A stretch of 64,000 nucleotides of DNA from Pandoraea sp. GTDB taxonomy: Bacteria; Pseudomonadota; Gammaproteobacteria; Burkholderiales; Burkholderiaceae. A program made the translations under genes and the position numbers. Where the stretch lies: contig NZ_SCSK01000035.1 of the NCBI RefSeq assembly GCF_004297875.1, positions 62,001-126,000 on the forward strand. The letters are read 5' to 3'. The notes beneath the pieces are model-generated. The model searched no databases, was not told the origin of the DNA, and worked only from the letters and a program-made list of their open reading frames with translations. This document shows positions 27,534 to 38,460 of this stretch, piece by piece (within the stretch, counting starts at the first letter, position 1; each line of letters opens with the position of its first letter).

Positions 27534-27544
27534 GCCCCTAGGTG
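27521..27544. repeat. Exact 12-bp tandem duplication at the convergent stop codons
   Basis: AGCCCCTAGGTG occurs twice back to back (27521-27532 and 27533-27544). The duplication supplies stop codons for both the plus-strand small gene and zapE, and suggests a recent slippage event at the end of zapE. Confidence 0.7.
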
Positions 27545-28635
27545 AGCCCGGTGTCGACCACTCGCCGGGGAGCTTCGAGATACTCGCTGGACTGCATTTC
27601 CATCAAACGCGAAACGGTTCGGGTGAACTCGTTGGCCAGCGTGCCTTCGGGGTAAAGTTGCTCGGCGGGCACCGCCGCCGAGATCAACAGCTTGACCTTG
27701 TGGTCGTAAAACACGTCGACCAGCCAGGTAAAGCGACGCGCCTCGGACGCCATGCGCGGCGTCATTTGAGGCACCCCCGACAGGATCACGGTATGGAAGC
27801 GATTGGCGAGTTCCAGATAGTCGTTCTGCGAGCGCGGCCCGCCACACAGGGTCTGGAAATCGAACCAAACGACGCCGCCCGCGCGGCGCAACGCGCGCAA
27901 CTCGCGTTGCTCGATATGCAACAGCGGGCTCTCGTCGGGCACTTCGGCCAAATGCGTGAAGGCCGCGCGTAGCGCCTTGTCGGCCGCCGCGCCCAGCGGC
28001 GTGTGATAGACCTCAACTTGCGACAGCGTCCGTTGCCGATAGTCGACGCCAGCGTCCACATTAAGAACATCGAGCTGCTCGTTGAGCAGGTCGATGGCCG
28101 GCAACAGCCGGTCGCGATGCAGCCCGTCGGGGTATAGCGTATCGGGCCGATAGTTGGACGTCATGACGAATTGCACGCCGTTTTTGAACAACTGGTCGAG
28201 CAGGCGATACAGGATCATCGCATCGGCCACGTCCGAGACATGGAATTCGTCGAAACAGATCAACCGGAAACGCTTGGCGATGCGGCGCGCCAGCTCGTCG
28301 AGCGGGTCGGCCTGGCCCTTGAGAATCAGCAGCTCGTGATGCACTTCCCGCATGAACTCGTGAAAATGCAGGCGCGTTTTGCGCTGCACCGGCACCACGG
28401 CATAGAAACTGTCCATCAGAAAGCTCTTGCCGCGCCCCACCCCGCCCCACATGTAGACGCCCTTGGGCAATTCGGGGCGGATGATCAGTTTTCGCAGCGT
28501 GCTGGAGCGGCGCGCCTTGTAGGCCGACCATTCATCATAGCAACGCTGCAGCCGATCGACCGCTCGCTGTTGCGCGGCATCGGGTTGGTAACCGCGCGCG
28601 GCCAATTCGTGCCGATAGTATTCCTGAACGTTCAT
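27538..28635 (-). CDS. zapE: Cell division protein ZapE (AFG1-like ATPase)
   Basis: A 365-residue AAA+ ATPase of the AFG1/LACE1 family. Walker A is GGVGRGKS (64-71), Walker B LICFDEF (124-130), and the following HVSDVADAMILYRLLDQLF is typical. The sensor region VQFVMTSNYRPDTLYPDGLH is also present. ZapE contributes to Z-ring dynamics late in division. It is located after lpdA, as in many beta-proteobacteria, but a terminator at 28662-28695 separates the two. Confidence 0.93.
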   Translation of the reverse strand: MNVQEYYRHELAARGYQPDAAQQRAVDRLQRCYDEWSAYKARRSSTLRKLIIRPELPKGVYMWGGVGRGKSFLMDSFYAVVPVQRKTRLHFHEFMREVHHELLILKGQADPLDELARRIAKRFRLICFDEFHVSDVADAMILYRLLDQLFKNGVQFVMTSNYRPDTLYPDGLHRDRLLPAIDLLNEQLDVLNVDAGVDYRQRTLSQVEVYHTPLGAAADKALRAAFTHLAEVPDESPLLHIEQRELRALRRAGGVVWFDFQTLCGGPRSQNDYLELANRFHTVILSGVPQMTPRMASEARRFTWLVDVFYDHKVKLLISAAVPAEQLYPEGTLANEFTRTVSRLMEMQSSEYLEAPRRVVDTGLT

Positions 28636-28656
28636 GCCAGCGTTGGAAGGAGTAAA

Positions 28657-28695
28657 AATCAGGAAGGCGAAGCGGGTTGCCTCGCTTCGCCTTCC
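28657..28695 (-). terminator. Intrinsic terminator after lpdA
   Basis: GGAAGGCGAAGCG (28662-28674) and CGCTTCGCCTTCC (28683-28695) form a 13-bp perfect stem, extended by one wobble and one G-C pair. On the minus strand it is followed within four bases by TTTTT. It ends the odhA-odhB-lpdA transcript before zapE. Confidence 0.8.
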
Positions 28696-28722
28696 CAGGA
28701 GTGATGCGTCAGTTCGCGGCGG

Positions 28723-30153
28723 TCACATGTTCAACGCGCGCTTTTCGACTGCCAGCGCCGCTTCGCGCATGACTTCGGAGAGCGACGGATGCGGGTGACA
28801 GACGCGCCCGATATCTTCCGACGAGGCCTTGAACTCCATTGCAGCGACCGCTTCGGCGATCAGATCCGATGCGTTCAGACCAATGACGTGCACGCCGAGA
28901 ATCTCGTCGGTGCTGGCATCCGCCAGCATCTTGACGAAGCCTTCCGGCGCGCCCATGCCGAGCGCGCGGCCGTTGGCCATGAAAGGAAACTGCCCGGTCT
29001 TGTAGGCGCGACCTTCCTGCTTGAGCTGCTGCTCGGTCTTGCCGACCCAGGCGATCTCGGGCGACGTGTAGATGACCCACGGAATGCAGTTGTAGTCGAT
29101 GTGCGGCTTCTGGCCGGCGATCAGTTCGGCCACCATCACGCCCTCGTCTTCGGCCTTGTGCGCGAGCATCGGCCCGCGCACCACGTCGCCAATCGCGTAC
29201 ACATTGGGCAATTTGGTGCGGCAGTGCTCGTCGACGTCGATAAAGCCGCGCTCGTTCACTCCCAGGCCGATCGCTCCCAGGCCGAGATCGTCGGTATTCG
29301 GCACGCGGCCGATCGACACGATCAGGCGATCGACTTCGAGCGCTTGTTCCTTGCCGTCCTTGTCCGCATAGGCGAGGCTCACGCCCTTCTTGCTCGTCTT
29401 GACCTCGCCGATCTTCACGCCGAGCTGGATGTTCAGGCCTTGTTTGCCGAACAGCTTGGCCGCTTCCTTGGCAACCGTCTCGTCGACCGCGCCGAGGAAT
29501 GCCGGCAGCGCTTCGAGAACTGTTACTTCGGCGCCCAGGCGGCGCCACACGGAGCCGAGTTCGAGACCGATCACGCCGGCGCCGATCACGCCGAGTTTCT
29601 TCGGCACGGTCGGAAAATTCAGTGCGCCTTCGTTGTCGCACACGAGGTCGTTATCGACCTTGATGTTCGGCAGATGACGCGCCTTCGAACCCGTGGCGAT
29701 GATCACGTGCTTGCCGCTGATGGTCTCGCTACCCGCGTCACCGGTGACTTCGAGCTGATAGCCGCCGTCGGTCTTGGCGACGAATTTGCCGCTGCCCTTG
29801 AGCCAGGTGATCTTGTTCTTGCGGAACAGGAATTCGATCCCCTTGGTCATTTTGGTGACGATGCCGTCCTTGCGGGCAAGCATCTTCGCCACGTCGATCT
29901 TGGCGCCCTGCACGCTGATGCCGTGCTGGTCGGCGTGATGCTGAATCTTCTCGAATTCTTCGGACGACGCCAGCAGCGCCTTGGACGGAATGCAGCCGAC
30001 GTTCAGGCACGTGCCGCCCAGGGCCAATTCCCCTTTCGGGTTCTTCCATTTTTCGATGCAGCCGACCGAGAACCCCAGTTGAGCTGCGCGAATCGCGGCG
30101 ATATACCCGCCAGGGCCGGCACCGACGACGACGACGTCAAATTCTTTAGCCAT
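28723..30153 (-). CDS. lpdA: Dihydrolipoyl dehydrogenase (E3)
   Basis: A 476-residue flavoprotein disulfide reductase. The FAD-binding GAGPGG lies at residues 11-16, the redox-active cysteines are Cys49 and Cys54 in [14 protein letters not shown], the second Rossmann motif is [13 protein letters not shown], and the C-terminal interface holds [15 protein letters not shown] with the catalytic His. It reoxidises the lipoyl group of the 2-oxoglutarate dehydrogenase complex with NAD+. It is third in the odhA-odhB-lpdA order, 90 bp after odhB with a large hairpin in between. Confidence 0.96.
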   Translation of the reverse strand: MAKEFDVVVVGAGPGGYIAAIRAAQLGFSVGCIEKWKNPKGELALGGTCLNVGCIPSKALLASSEEFEKIQHHADQHGISVQGAKIDVAKMLARKDGIVTKMTKGIEFLFRKNKITWLKGSGKFVAKTDGGYQLEVTGDAGSETISGKHVIIATGSKARHLPNIKVDNDLVCDNEGALNFPTVPKKLGVIGAGVIGLELGSVWRRLGAEVTVLEALPAFLGAVDETVAKEAAKLFGKQGLNIQLGVKIGEVKTSKKGVSLAYADKDGKEQALEVDRLIVSIGRVPNTDDLGLGAIGLGVNERGFIDVDEHCRTKLPNVYAIGDVVRGPMLAHKAEDEGVMVAELIAGQKPHIDYNCIPWVIYTSPEIAWVGKTEQQLKQEGRAYKTGQFPFMANGRALGMGAPEGFVKMLADASTDEILGVHVIGLNASDLIAEAVAAMEFKASSEDIGRVCHPHPSLSEVMREAALAVEKRALNM

Positions 30154-30196
30154 TTGTCCAATAACACTCGCAAATTGAAACGCGTGAGACAGAGCG

Positions 30197-30234
30197 GACC
30201 CGGGCGCACGGCAACTGCCGCGCGCGCCCGGGCC
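30197..30234 (-). promoter_or_regulatory. Large nested hairpin in the odhB-lpdA spacer
   Basis: CCCGGGCGC (30199-30207) pairs with GCGCCCGGG (30224-30232), GG/CC pairs extend it across a bulge, and the loop itself contains CGGCA-AC-TGCCG. There is no T-run, so it is more likely an mRNA stability or processing structure than a terminator. It could set the lpdA to odhAB ratio (inference). Confidence 0.45.
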
Positions 30235-30243
30235 TGCCGCGAA

Positions 30244-31524
30244 TTACAGGTCGAGCAGCAGACGCGCCGGATCTTCCAGCGCTTCCTTCATCGCCACCAG
30301 GCCGAGCACCGCTTCGCGGCCATCGATGATACGGTGGTCGTAGCTCATCGCCAGATAGTTCATCGGCCGGATCACGATCTGGCCGTTTTCCACCACCGGG
30401 CGATCCTTGGTCGCGTGTACGCCGAGAATGGCCGACTGCGGCGGGTTGATGATCGGGGTCGAGAGCATCGAGCCGAACACGCCGCCGTTGGAAATGGAGA
30501 ACGTCCCGCCGGTCAGCTCTTCGATCGAAAGCTTGCCGTCCTTGGCCTTGCTGCCGAACTCGGCGATTTTCTTTTCGATGTCAGCCAGGCTGAGCTGATC
30601 GGCGTTACGCAGGATCGGCACCACCAGGCCACGCGGCGATCCGACGGCGATACCGATGTCGAAGTAGCCGTGATAAATGATATCGGTGCCATCGACCGAG
30701 GCGTTGATGGCCGGATATTTCTTCAGCGCATGCACGGCCGCCTTGACGAAGAACGACATGAAACCCAGTTTCACGCCGTGCTCCTTCTCGAACTTGTCCT
30801 TGTATTTGTTGCGCAGTTCCATGACCGGCAACATGTTGACTTCGTTGAAGGTCGTCAGGATCGCGTTGGTCTGTTGCGATTGCAGCAGGCGCTCGGCAAC
30901 CCGGGCGCGCAGGCGCGACATCGGCACGCGCTGTTCCGGACGGCCATCGAGCGTCGCATCTGCGCTCAGATTGGCGGTGACCTGCGGCAACGCCGGACGT
31001 GCGGCGGGCGCGGCAGCGGCCGGCTTGGCAGCGGCCGCCGGCTTGGCGCCGCTGGCCACGGCGCCAAGCACGTCGCCCTTGGTGATGCGACCGTCACGGC
31101 CGGACCCCGCCACCTGGGCCGCGGAGAGATTGTTTTCTGCCATCAGCTTGGCCGCGGCGGGCATCGCCACGCCGCTGGCGGCGCCGCCTGTGGCGGCGAC
31201 CTGGGCCGGCTGCGCAGCCGGTGCCGCGGCAGGCGCGGCTTCAACCGGCTTGGCGGCGGCCGGAGCTACGGCCTGCGCCTTGCCTTCGCTGTCGATCCTG
31301 GCGATGACCTGGTCGCTGGTCACGGTGGCCCCGTCGGCCTCGACAATTTCGGCGAGCACGCCAGCCGACGGCGCCGGCACTTCCAGCACCACTTTGTCGG
31401 TTTCGATTTCGATCAGGATTTCATCAATGGCGACGGCTTCGCCAGGCTTTTTCTTCCACTGCATGAGGGTGGCTTCAGCGACCGATTCGGACAGCTGGGG
31501 GACTTTGACTTCTACGATTGACAT
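30244..31524 (-). CDS. odhB: 2-oxoglutarate dehydrogenase E2, dihydrolipoyl succinyltransferase
   Basis: A 426-residue acyltransferase. One lipoyl domain at the N-terminus carries Lys44 in [12 protein letters not shown]. An Ala/Pro linker follows, then the E3-binding domain ([20 protein letters not shown] with GRITKGDVL). The catalytic domain ends with [13 protein letters not shown] (His397, Asp401). It transfers the succinyl group to CoA in the TCA cycle. It lies 79 bp downstream of odhA. Confidence 0.96.
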   Translation of the reverse strand: MSIVEVKVPQLSESVAEATLMQWKKKPGEAVAIDEILIEIETDKVVLEVPAPSAGVLAEIVEADGATVTSDQVIARIDSEGKAQAVAPAAAKPVEAAPAAAPAAQPAQVAATGGAASGVAMPAAAKLMAENNLSAAQVAGSGRDGRITKGDVLGAVASGAKPAAAAKPAAAAPAARPALPQVTANLSADATLDGRPEQRVPMSRLRARVAERLLQSQQTNAILTTFNEVNMLPVMELRNKYKDKFEKEHGVKLGFMSFFVKAAVHALKKYPAINASVDGTDIIYHGYFDIGIAVGSPRGLVVPILRNADQLSLADIEKKIAEFGSKAKDGKLSIEELTGGTFSISNGGVFGSMLSTPIINPPQSAILGVHATKDRPVVENGQIVIRPMNYLAMSYDHRIIDGREAVLGLVAMKEALEDPARLLLDL

Positions 31525-31603
31525 TATTTATTCCTGAATACTTTACGAGTTCAATTGGTGGATAGCGAAGCGGCCGGTTTGACCCGACCGCTTCCTCACG
31601 TCA

Positions 31604-34465
31604 TCACTGCACCAGCGTGGCGCCCTTGAGGCGGCCGAAAGCTGCTTCGAGCAAAGCCTTCTGCTGTTCGTAATGTTTCGCGTAATATCCCACCGCCGGG
31701 GACGCCGAAGCCGGCCGGCCGGCATAGGCCAGTTTCATGCCTTCTTTCATGCCTTCCATCAGGTGGTGCTCGATGTAGAACCAGGGACCCTGATTTTGCG
31801 GCTCGTCCTGGCACCACACCACTTCGGTGAGATTCTCGTATTTCTTCAACTCGTTCTCGAAGGCCTTGTGCGCGAACGGATACAGCTGTTCGATGCGAAT
31901 GATCGCAACGTCCTTCGATTTGACTTCGCGGCGGTGGGCGATCAGGTCGTAGTACACGCGGCCCGAGCAGGCGATGACGCGTTTGACCTTCTTGGCATCG
32001 ACGCCGGCATCGGTCTCGCCGATGATCGGCTGGAACGAGCCGGTGGCCAGTTCCGACAGATCGCTCACGGCTTCCTTGTGGCGCAGCAGCGATTTCGGCG
32101 TGAAGACGATCAGCGGCTTGCGGAACAGCCGGATCATCTGGCGGCGCAGCAGATGGAAAATCTGCGCCGGCGTGGTCGGCTGGCACACCTGCATGTTGGT
32201 TTCCGCGCACAGCTGCAGATAACGCTCGATGCGAGCCGATGAATGTTCCGGCCCCTGCCCTTCGTAACCGTGCGGCAACAGCATGGTCAGGCCCGACACG
32301 CGGCCCCATTTCACTTCACCGCTGGAGATGAACTGGTCGATCACCACTTGCGCGCCGTTGGCAAAGTCGCCGAACTGCGCCTCCCAGATCACCATCGTGT
32401 TCGGCTCGGCCGTCGAGTAGCCGTATTCAAAGCCCAGCACGGCCTCTTCGGACAGCACCGAATCGATCACGGTGAACTGCGCCTGGTTTTCGGAGATGTT
32501 TTGCAGCGGGATGTACGTGCCGTCGTTCCAGCGCTCGCGGTTCTGGTCGTGCAGCACCGCGTGACGGTGCGTGAACGTGCCGCGGCCGCTGTCCTGGCCG
32601 GTCAGGCGCACGCCATAACCGGATGACACCAGCGAGGCATACGCCAGATGCTCGCCCATGCCCCAGTCGAGCGCATGCTCGCCTCGGCCCATCGCGCGAC
32701 GATCGTTGACGACCTTCTCGACCAGCGGATGCAGCTTGAAGTTTTCCGGCACCGTGGTGATGCGCTCGGCCAGGCGCTTGAGTTCGGCCAGCGGCACCGC
32801 TGTATCGGCGGCATCGGTCCACTTGCGGTTCAGGAACGGTACCCAGTCGACCGCGTATTTGCTCTTGTAGTTGGAGAGCACCGGGTCGATCGTATGATGA
32901 CCTTCATCCATCGCCTTGCGGTACTGCTTGATGTACGCATCACCCTCTTCGGCCGTGATGACGCCCTGCGTGACCAGCTTTTCGGCGTACAGCGCACGCG
33001 TGCCGGGATGTTGGGCAATTTTCTTGTACATCAGCGGCTGGGTGACCGCCGGCGTGTCCTGCTCGTTGTGGCCGAGCTTGCGGAAGCAAACCACGTCGAC
33101 CACGACGTCCTTCTTGAATTCCTGACGGAAATCCAGTGCCAGTTGCATCGCCAGCACCACGGCTTCCGGATCGTCGCCATTGACGTGCAGCACCGGCGCC
33201 TCGATCATCTTGACCACGTCCGAGCAATAGATGGTCGAGCGCGAATCGCGCGGATCGGAAGTCGTGAAGCCGATCTGATTGTTGATGATGATGTGCACCG
33301 TGCCATGCGTGCCGTAACCGCGCGTTTGCGCCAGGTTCAGCGTTTCCATCACCACGCCCTGTCCGGCGAACGCGGCGTCGCCGTGCACCTGCACCGGCAG
33401 CACTTGCGAGCCTTCGACGTCGCCGCGGCGTTCCATGCGCGCCTTGGCCGATCCTTCGACCACCGGATTGACGATTTCCAGGTGCGACGGATTGAACGCC
33501 AGCGACAGGTGAACCGGGCCGCCCGCGGTGGAGACGTCGCTCGAGAAGCCCTTGTGGTATTTGACGTCACCGGCCGGCAGGTCGTCGACGTGCTTGCCCT
33601 CGAACTCGGCGAACAGATCGGCGGGCATTTTGCCCAGCGTGTTGACCAGCACGTTCAGGCGGCCGCGGTGGGCCATGCCGATCACCATTTCCTGCACGCC
33701 GCGCTCGCCGCCACGGCGAACCAGTTCATCCATCGCCGCAATGAAGCTCTCGCCGCCTTCGAGCGAGAAGCGCTTCTGACCAACGAACTTGGTGTGCAGA
33801 TACCGCTCGAGCCCCTCGGCAGCGGTCAGGCGCTCGAGAATGTGCTTTTTCTTTTCGGCCGAGAAGTTCGGCGTGGCACGGATCGACTCCAGGCGCTCCT
33901 GCCACCAACGCTTCTGGGTCGGATCGCTGATATACATGTACTCGGCGCCGAGCGTGCCGCAGTAGGTGTCGCGCAATGCCTTGAGAATGTCGCGCAGGCT
34001 GGCCTGCTCGAACCCGAAATACGTGTTGGAGGCGGAGTACACCTCTTCCATATCGGCTTCGGTCAAATCGTAGAAGGCGGGCTCGAGTTCAGGCAGGTGC
34101 GGACGCTCCTGGCGCTTGAGCGGATCGAGATTGGCCCAGCGCGCGCCGAGGAACCGATAGGCGGCGATCAGCGACTGCACGTGCACCTGCTTGCGGGCCA
34201 CGGCCATGTCGGTGGCACCCACACGCGGCAGAAATGCATTGGCCTTGGCGCGTTGCGCAAACGATTCGACGATTGGCGCGTGCGCCACATCGTTGGCGTT
34301 GGAACCGTCGACAGCGGGGACGTTTTGCAGCGCGTCGAAATACTCGCGCCAGTGATCCGGCACGGCTGCCGGGTTATCGAGGTACGACTCGTACAGCTCT
34401 TCTACGTACGGCGCGTTGCCGCCGAACAAGTACGAGTTCGCCTTGAACTGCTCCATCAAACTCAT
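31604..34465 (-). CDS. odhA: 2-oxoglutarate dehydrogenase E1
   Basis: A 953-residue thiamin-diphosphate enzyme (E. coli SucA has 933). It decarboxylates 2-oxoglutarate and passes the succinyl group to OdhB. Recognisable segments are the N-terminal NSYLFGGNAPYVEELYESYL, the MAHRGRLNVLVNTLGKMP region, HINGDDPE-like VLHVNGDDPEAVVLAMQLAL, and VWCQDEPQNQGPWFYIEHHL near the C-terminus. First gene of the odhA-odhB-lpdA operon; the promoter must lie in 34466-34650. Confidence 0.97.
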   Translation of the reverse strand: MSLMEQFKANSYLFGGNAPYVEELYESYLDNPAAVPDHWREYFDALQNVPAVDGSNANDVAHAPIVESFAQRAKANAFLPRVGATDMAVARKQVHVQSLIAAYRFLGARWANLDPLKRQERPHLPELEPAFYDLTEADMEEVYSASNTYFGFEQASLRDILKALRDTYCGTLGAEYMYISDPTQKRWWQERLESIRATPNFSAEKKKHILERLTAAEGLERYLHTKFVGQKRFSLEGGESFIAAMDELVRRGGERGVQEMVIGMAHRGRLNVLVNTLGKMPADLFAEFEGKHVDDLPAGDVKYHKGFSSDVSTAGGPVHLSLAFNPSHLEIVNPVVEGSAKARMERRGDVEGSQVLPVQVHGDAAFAGQGVVMETLNLAQTRGYGTHGTVHIIINNQIGFTTSDPRDSRSTIYCSDVVKMIEAPVLHVNGDDPEAVVLAMQLALDFRQEFKKDVVVDVVCFRKLGHNEQDTPAVTQPLMYKKIAQHPGTRALYAEKLVTQGVITAEEGDAYIKQYRKAMDEGHHTIDPVLSNYKSKYAVDWVPFLNRKWTDAADTAVPLAELKRLAERITTVPENFKLHPLVEKVVNDRRAMGRGEHALDWGMGEHLAYASLVSSGYGVRLTGQDSGRGTFTHRHAVLHDQNRERWNDGTYIPLQNISENQAQFTVIDSVLSEEAVLGFEYGYSTAEPNTMVIWEAQFGDFANGAQVVIDQFISSGEVKWGRVSGLTMLLPHGYEGQGPEHSSARIERYLQLCAETNMQVCQPTTPAQIFHLLRRQMIRLFRKPLIVFTPKSLLRHKEAVSDLSELATGSFQPIIGETDAGVDAKKVKRVIACSGRVYYDLIAHRREVKSKDVAIIRIEQLYPFAHKAFENELKKYENLTEVVWCQDEPQNQGPWFYIEHHLMEGMKEGMKLAYAGRPASASPAVGYYAKHYEQQKALLEAAFGRLKGATLVQ

Positions 34466-34898
34466 TTTGCGCTCACCTTTTTCTCGAGCTTCTCAAGAAA
34501 TAGCGGGTTTAGAAACCTTCCGCGTCACGGCCTGACCGGGTAGCGGATTGCGGAATCAAGTGGTGCTTGGAAGGACCTTGGAATTCACGGCGGAGAGGAT
34601 AGCACGATTCGAGACTAGAGAATGATCTGATTATGTCCCCTGGCCTCCGTCCCGTTTTCCGACAAAACCGCTTCTCTCCTCTCGCTGCGACTGATGAGGG
34701 TTTCGCCGCTCGCTTCCGCGGAAATCCCACAGTCATGGGCCGCTCGGGTAACGACTGATCCCCGGAAGGTCAATATGAAATTTAGATATAAAAATATTTA
34801 TTTTTATTATTTTAATTTCTAACCCAACCCGATTATCGTGTCCGCTATCCCCTGCCAGCCCTCGCTGTCAGTCGCTTGCCCCCGGAGCACGCCCAAAA
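34466..34898. other. Divergent intergenic region odhA / cysJ
   Basis: 433 bp without a credible gene. The half near odhA is G/C-balanced. The half near cysJ contains a very A/T-rich block (34775-34822) with the palindrome listed separately. It must hold both promoters. No specific operator consensus was recognised. Confidence 0.55.
34788..34807. promoter_or_regulatory. A/T palindrome upstream of cysJI
   Basis: ATAAAAATA (34788-34796) and TATTTTTAT (34799-34807) form a perfect 9-bp dyad around TT, about 92-111 bp upstream of cysJ. In a high-GC genome this block stands out. It could be an activator site, as for the CysB-type regulators of sulfate assimilation, or an UP element. I cannot match it to a defined CysB site. 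Confidence 0.4.
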
Positions 34899-36737
34899 AT
34901 GCAAGAGATTACGCCTTTATCGCCGCAGCAGGCCAATCTGCTGAATCAACTGGTGGACGGCCTCACCGTAGAACAATTGGCCTGGGTCAAAGGCTTTTTG
35001 GCCGGTATCAGCCGATCGGTCCGCCAGAGCGGCGCGCAGCCGGCTGTCGCGGCGGCCACCGCGAGCGCGCCGGGCGTGACAATCCTGTATGGATCTCAAA
35101 CCGGCCACGCCCAGGAGATCGCCGAGCTCGCAAGGCAGAAGGTGCAGGCAGCCGGCTTCAAGGCGGACCTGTTCGCCATGGGTGACTACAAGCAGGCGCG
35201 TCTGAAAAACGACAAGCTGCTCCTGTTGGCGGTGAGCACCCAGGGTGAAGGCGACGCGCCGGACGATGCGCGCGACTTCTACGAATTCCTGCATGGCCCG
35301 AAGGCCCCGAAGCTCGAGGACTCGCGCTTCGCCGTACTGGGTCTGGGCGACTCCAGCTATGAAAAATTCTGCCAGGCCGGCAAGGATTTCGATGCTCGTC
35401 TGAACGCACTGGGCGCGCAGCGCCTGTTGCCGCGCGTAGACTGCGATGTCGATTACGACGCGCCGGCCGAGCGCTGGATCGACGACGTGCTGGCACAGTT
35501 GCGCAGCGTCGCTCCGATCGGCAACGCCGGCCATGGCGCCGCCGAATCAGCCGAACATCAGCTCGGTCTGGCGCTGGCCGCGGCCGCCACATCGCAATCC
35601 GCTGCGGGCAAGGCCGCCTACTCGCGCAAGCATCCGTTCCAGGCCACCGTACTCGAAAACGTCACGCTCAGCGGTCGTGGCTCGTCCAAGGAAGTGCATC
35701 ACGTCGAACTGTCGCTCGAAGGTTCGGGCCTGACCTACGAACCGGGCGACGCGCTGGGCATCGTGCCGCAAAACGACGCCGCCCTGGCCGACGAACTGAT
35801 CGCGACGCTCGAACTCGACCCAAGCGCAACAACCACGACCCACGACGGTACGATTGCCCTGCGCGAGGCGTTTCTGCATGCCTACGACATCACGACGCTG
35901 TCGCGCGCATTCCTGGAGAAATACGCGGCCCTGAGCGATGCCGGCGAGTTAAAGGCGCTGCTGCAGCCAGGAAACGAGAGCACGCTGCGCGAGTTTTTGC
36001 ACGGCCGCGACGTGCTCGACGTGGTCAAGCGCTTCCCCGTGCGCAAACTCAAGGCCACCGAGTTCGTCGGCACGCTGCGCACCATGCAGCCGCGCCTGTA
36101 TTCGATCGCATCGAGCCTGCAAGCCAATCCGGACGCAGTCCACATCACCGTCGGCGCGGTGCGCTACGAGAGTCACGGCCGGGCTCGCAAAGGCGTCGCC
36201 TCGACGTTCCTTGCCGATGTGGCGCAAGCCGGCCAGACGCTGCCTGTGTATATCGAACCCAACCGCAATTTCAAATTGCCGGCCGATCCGCGCGCACCGA
36301 TCATCATGGTCGGCCCCGGCACCGGCATCGCGCCATTCCGCGCTTTCATCGAGGAGCGTCAGGTCAACGACGCGCCGGGCAAGAACTGGCTGTTTTTCGG
36401 TGACCGCAACTTCCGCAATGACTTCCTTTACCAGCGCGAATGGCAACGCTACGTCAAGGACGGCGTGCTCACCCGCATCGATCTGGCTTTCTCGCGCGAT
36501 ACCGAGGAAAAGGTATACGTCCAGCACCGCATGGCCGAACAAGGCAAGGCGCTGTACGAGTGGTTGCAGGAAGGCGCCTACCTCTATGTGTGCGGCGACG
36601 CCGAGCAAATGGCGCGCGACGTCAACGATACGCTGCATGAAATCGTGCGGCGCGAGGGCGGCATGTCGGCCGAGGCCGCGGCCGAGTATGTGAAGCAACT
36701 CCAGCGCGACAAGCGCTACCAGCGCGACGTTTATTAA
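34899..36737 (+). CDS. cysJ: Assimilatory sulfite reductase (NADPH), flavoprotein alpha subunit
   Basis: A 612-residue diflavin reductase (E. coli CysJ has 599). The N-terminal flavodoxin domain has GSQTGHA (65-71) for FMN phosphate and [12 protein letters not shown]. The FAD domain has [11 protein letters not shown]. The NADPH domain has [12 protein letters not shown] and ends with [13 protein letters not shown] and the closing DKRYQRDVY. It passes electrons from NADPH through FAD and FMN to CysI. cysI follows after 8 bp, so the two are co-transcribed. Confidence 0.93.
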   Translation: MQEITPLSPQQANLLNQLVDGLTVEQLAWVKGFLAGISRSVRQSGAQPAVAAATASAPGVTILYGSQTGHAQEIAELARQKVQAAGFKADLFAMGDYKQARLKNDKLLLLAVSTQGEGDAPDDARDFYEFLHGPKAPKLEDSRFAVLGLGDSSYEKFCQAGKDFDARLNALGAQRLLPRVDCDVDYDAPAERWIDDVLAQLRSVAPIGNAGHGAAESAEHQLGLALAAAATSQSAAGKAAYSRKHPFQATVLENVTLSGRGSSKEVHHVELSLEGSGLTYEPGDALGIVPQNDAALADELIATLELDPSATTTTHDGTIALREAFLHAYDITTLSRAFLEKYAALSDAGELKALLQPGNESTLREFLHGRDVLDVVKRFPVRKLKATEFVGTLRTMQPRLYSIASSLQANPDAVHITVGAVRYESHGRARKGVASTFLADVAQAGQTLPVYIEPNRNFKLPADPRAPIIMVGPGTGIAPFRAFIEERQVNDAPGKNWLFFGDRNFRNDFLYQREWQRYVKDGVLTRIDLAFSRDTEEKVYVQHRMAEQGKALYEWLQEGAYLYVCGDAEQMARDVNDTLHEIVRREGGMSAEAAAEYVKQLQRDKRYQRDVY

Positions 36738-36745
36738 AGTTTCCA

Positions 36746-38458
36746 ATGACGCAAACCACGCCCCCCACTACCGCACGCTCCGAAGTCGAGAAAATCAAGG
36801 AGGCCAGCAACTACCTGCGCGGCACCATCGCCGCCGGGCTGGCCGACCCGCTGACCGGCTCGATCGCCGAGAAAGACACGCAGCTGCTGAAGTTTCACGG
36901 CTCCTATATGCAGGACGACCGTGACCTGCGCCTGGAGCGTCAAAGGCAGAAGCTCGAGCCCGCCTACCAGTTCATGATCCGCTTGCGCATGGCAGGCGGC
37001 GTCTGCACGCCCGCGCAGTGGCTCAAGCTCGACGATCTGGCGCGGCGCTACGGCGGCAACACGATCCGGCTGACGACCCGTCAAACCGTGCAGTACCACA
37101 ATGTGCTCAAGCATCAGTTGCGCCCGCTGGTACGCGGCATCGACGAGGTGGCGATGACCAGCATCGCGGCCTGCGGTGATGTGAATCGCAATGTGCTGTC
37201 GAGCAGCAATCCGTTTCAATCTCCTGCGCATCAGGAGGTGACCGACTGGTGCCTGAAGATCGACCGTCATCTGCGCCCCCAAACCACCGCCTACCGCGAG
37301 ATCTGGTTGGGCGAGAGGCGTCTGGGCGCGGGAGAAGAAGATCATGAGCCGATCTACGGCAAACTCTATTTGCCGCGCAAGTTCAAAATCGCCATTGCCA
37401 TCCCGCCCAACAACGATGTCGATGTGTTCGCCAACGATCTTGGCTTTATCGCGATCATCGACGCCGCAGGCAAGCTGCAGGGTTTCAACGTCGCCATCGG
37501 TGGCGGCATGGGCATGACGCACGGCGACGCCGCGACCTACCCGCGCGCGGCGACCGTGATCGGCTATTGCCCGGCCGACAAGGTGGTGGAGGTGGCTGAA
37601 AACGTGCTCAAGGTGCAGCGCGATTTTGGCGACCGAAGCAACCGCAAGCATGCGCGCCTGAAGTACACGATCGACGATCGCAGCGTCGAATGGTATCGCG
37701 ACGAGTTGAACCGCTATCTGGGCTGGTCGCTGGAAGCCGCCAGGCCTTATGCATTCACTACCAACGGCGATCAATACGGCTGGCTCAGGGGCAGCGACGA
37801 GCGCTGGTATCTGACGCTGTTTATCCAGAACGGACGAATCAAGGACTGGCACGACTACCCGTTGATGACGGCCCTGCGCGAGATCGCCAAGGTGCATTCG
37901 GGCGATTTCCGCATCACGGCGAATCAAAACCTCATCATCGGCGGTGTGACAGACGCGCAAAAGCCGCAGATCGAGGCATTGGCCAGGCAATATCGTCTGC
38001 TCGACGGGTCGCAACAAAGCGCCCTGCGCGTCAATTCGATGGCGTGCGTGGCGTTTCCGACCTGTGGCCTGGCGCTGGCCGAGAGCGAGCGCTACCTGCC
38101 GGAACTCGTCACGAAACTGGAAGACGTCATGCGCGAAGCGGGACTCGCCGACGATCCGATCACCATCCGCATGACCGGTTGCCCGAACGGCTGCGCCCGG
38201 CCGTATCTCGCCGAAATCGGCCTGGTCGGCCGCTCGCCCGGCAAGTACAACCTTTACCTGGGCGCGGGCTTTACCGGCGATCGCCTCAACAAGCTATACA
38301 AGGAATCGGTGGGCGAGGAGCAGATCCTCTCAGAACTCACGCCGATCATCCAGCGCTACGCCAAGGAGCGCGAGGGGGGCGAGAAATTCGGCGATTTCGT
38401 CGTGCGAAAAGGCTACGTCAAGGCAGTAATCGAGGCCAGCCGCGACTTTCACGGCTGA
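36746..38458 (+). CDS. cysI: Assimilatory sulfite reductase (NADPH), hemoprotein beta subunit
   Basis: A 570-residue siroheme/[4Fe-4S] enzyme, the same length as E. coli CysI. The four cluster cysteines are Cys434, Cys440 (CVAFPTC), Cys479 and Cys483 (GCPNGC), positions identical to those of the E. coli enzyme. Basic substrate-site residues lie in segments such as [13 protein letters not shown]. It reduces sulfite to sulfide for cysteine synthesis. No other cys genes are nearby in the window. Confidence 0.96.
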   Translation: MTQTTPPTTARSEVEKIKEASNYLRGTIAAGLADPLTGSIAEKDTQLLKFHGSYMQDDRDLRLERQRQKLEPAYQFMIRLRMAGGVCTPAQWLKLDDLARRYGGNTIRLTTRQTVQYHNVLKHQLRPLVRGIDEVAMTSIAACGDVNRNVLSSSNPFQSPAHQEVTDWCLKIDRHLRPQTTAYREIWLGERRLGAGEEDHEPIYGKLYLPRKFKIAIAIPPNNDVDVFANDLGFIAIIDAAGKLQGFNVAIGGGMGMTHGDAATYPRAATVIGYCPADKVVEVAENVLKVQRDFGDRSNRKHARLKYTIDDRSVEWYRDELNRYLGWSLEAARPYAFTTNGDQYGWLRGSDERWYLTLFIQNGRIKDWHDYPLMTALREIAKVHSGDFRITANQNLIIGGVTDAQKPQIEALARQYRLLDGSQQSALRVNSMACVAFPTCGLALAESERYLPELVTKLEDVMREAGLADDPITIRMTGCPNGCARPYLAEIGLVGRSPGKYNLYLGAGFTGDRLNKLYKESVGEEQILSELTPIIQRYAKEREGGEKFGDFVVRKGYVKAVIEASRDFHG

Positions 38459-38460
38459 TT

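Noticed and set aside
28789..31521. A 910-codon open frame on the plus strand opposite lpdA and odhB
   Set aside because: It spans two well-identified genes and the spacer between them. The composition is that of an antisense shadow, with no signal peptide or domain.
32648..34543. A 631-codon open frame on the plus strand opposite odhA
   Set aside because: Shadow of odhA, rich in His, Arg and Gln, without features of a real protein.
34509..34736. A 75-codon minus-strand open frame upstream of odhA
   Set aside because: No domain, no ribosome-binding site, and it occupies the expected odhA promoter region.
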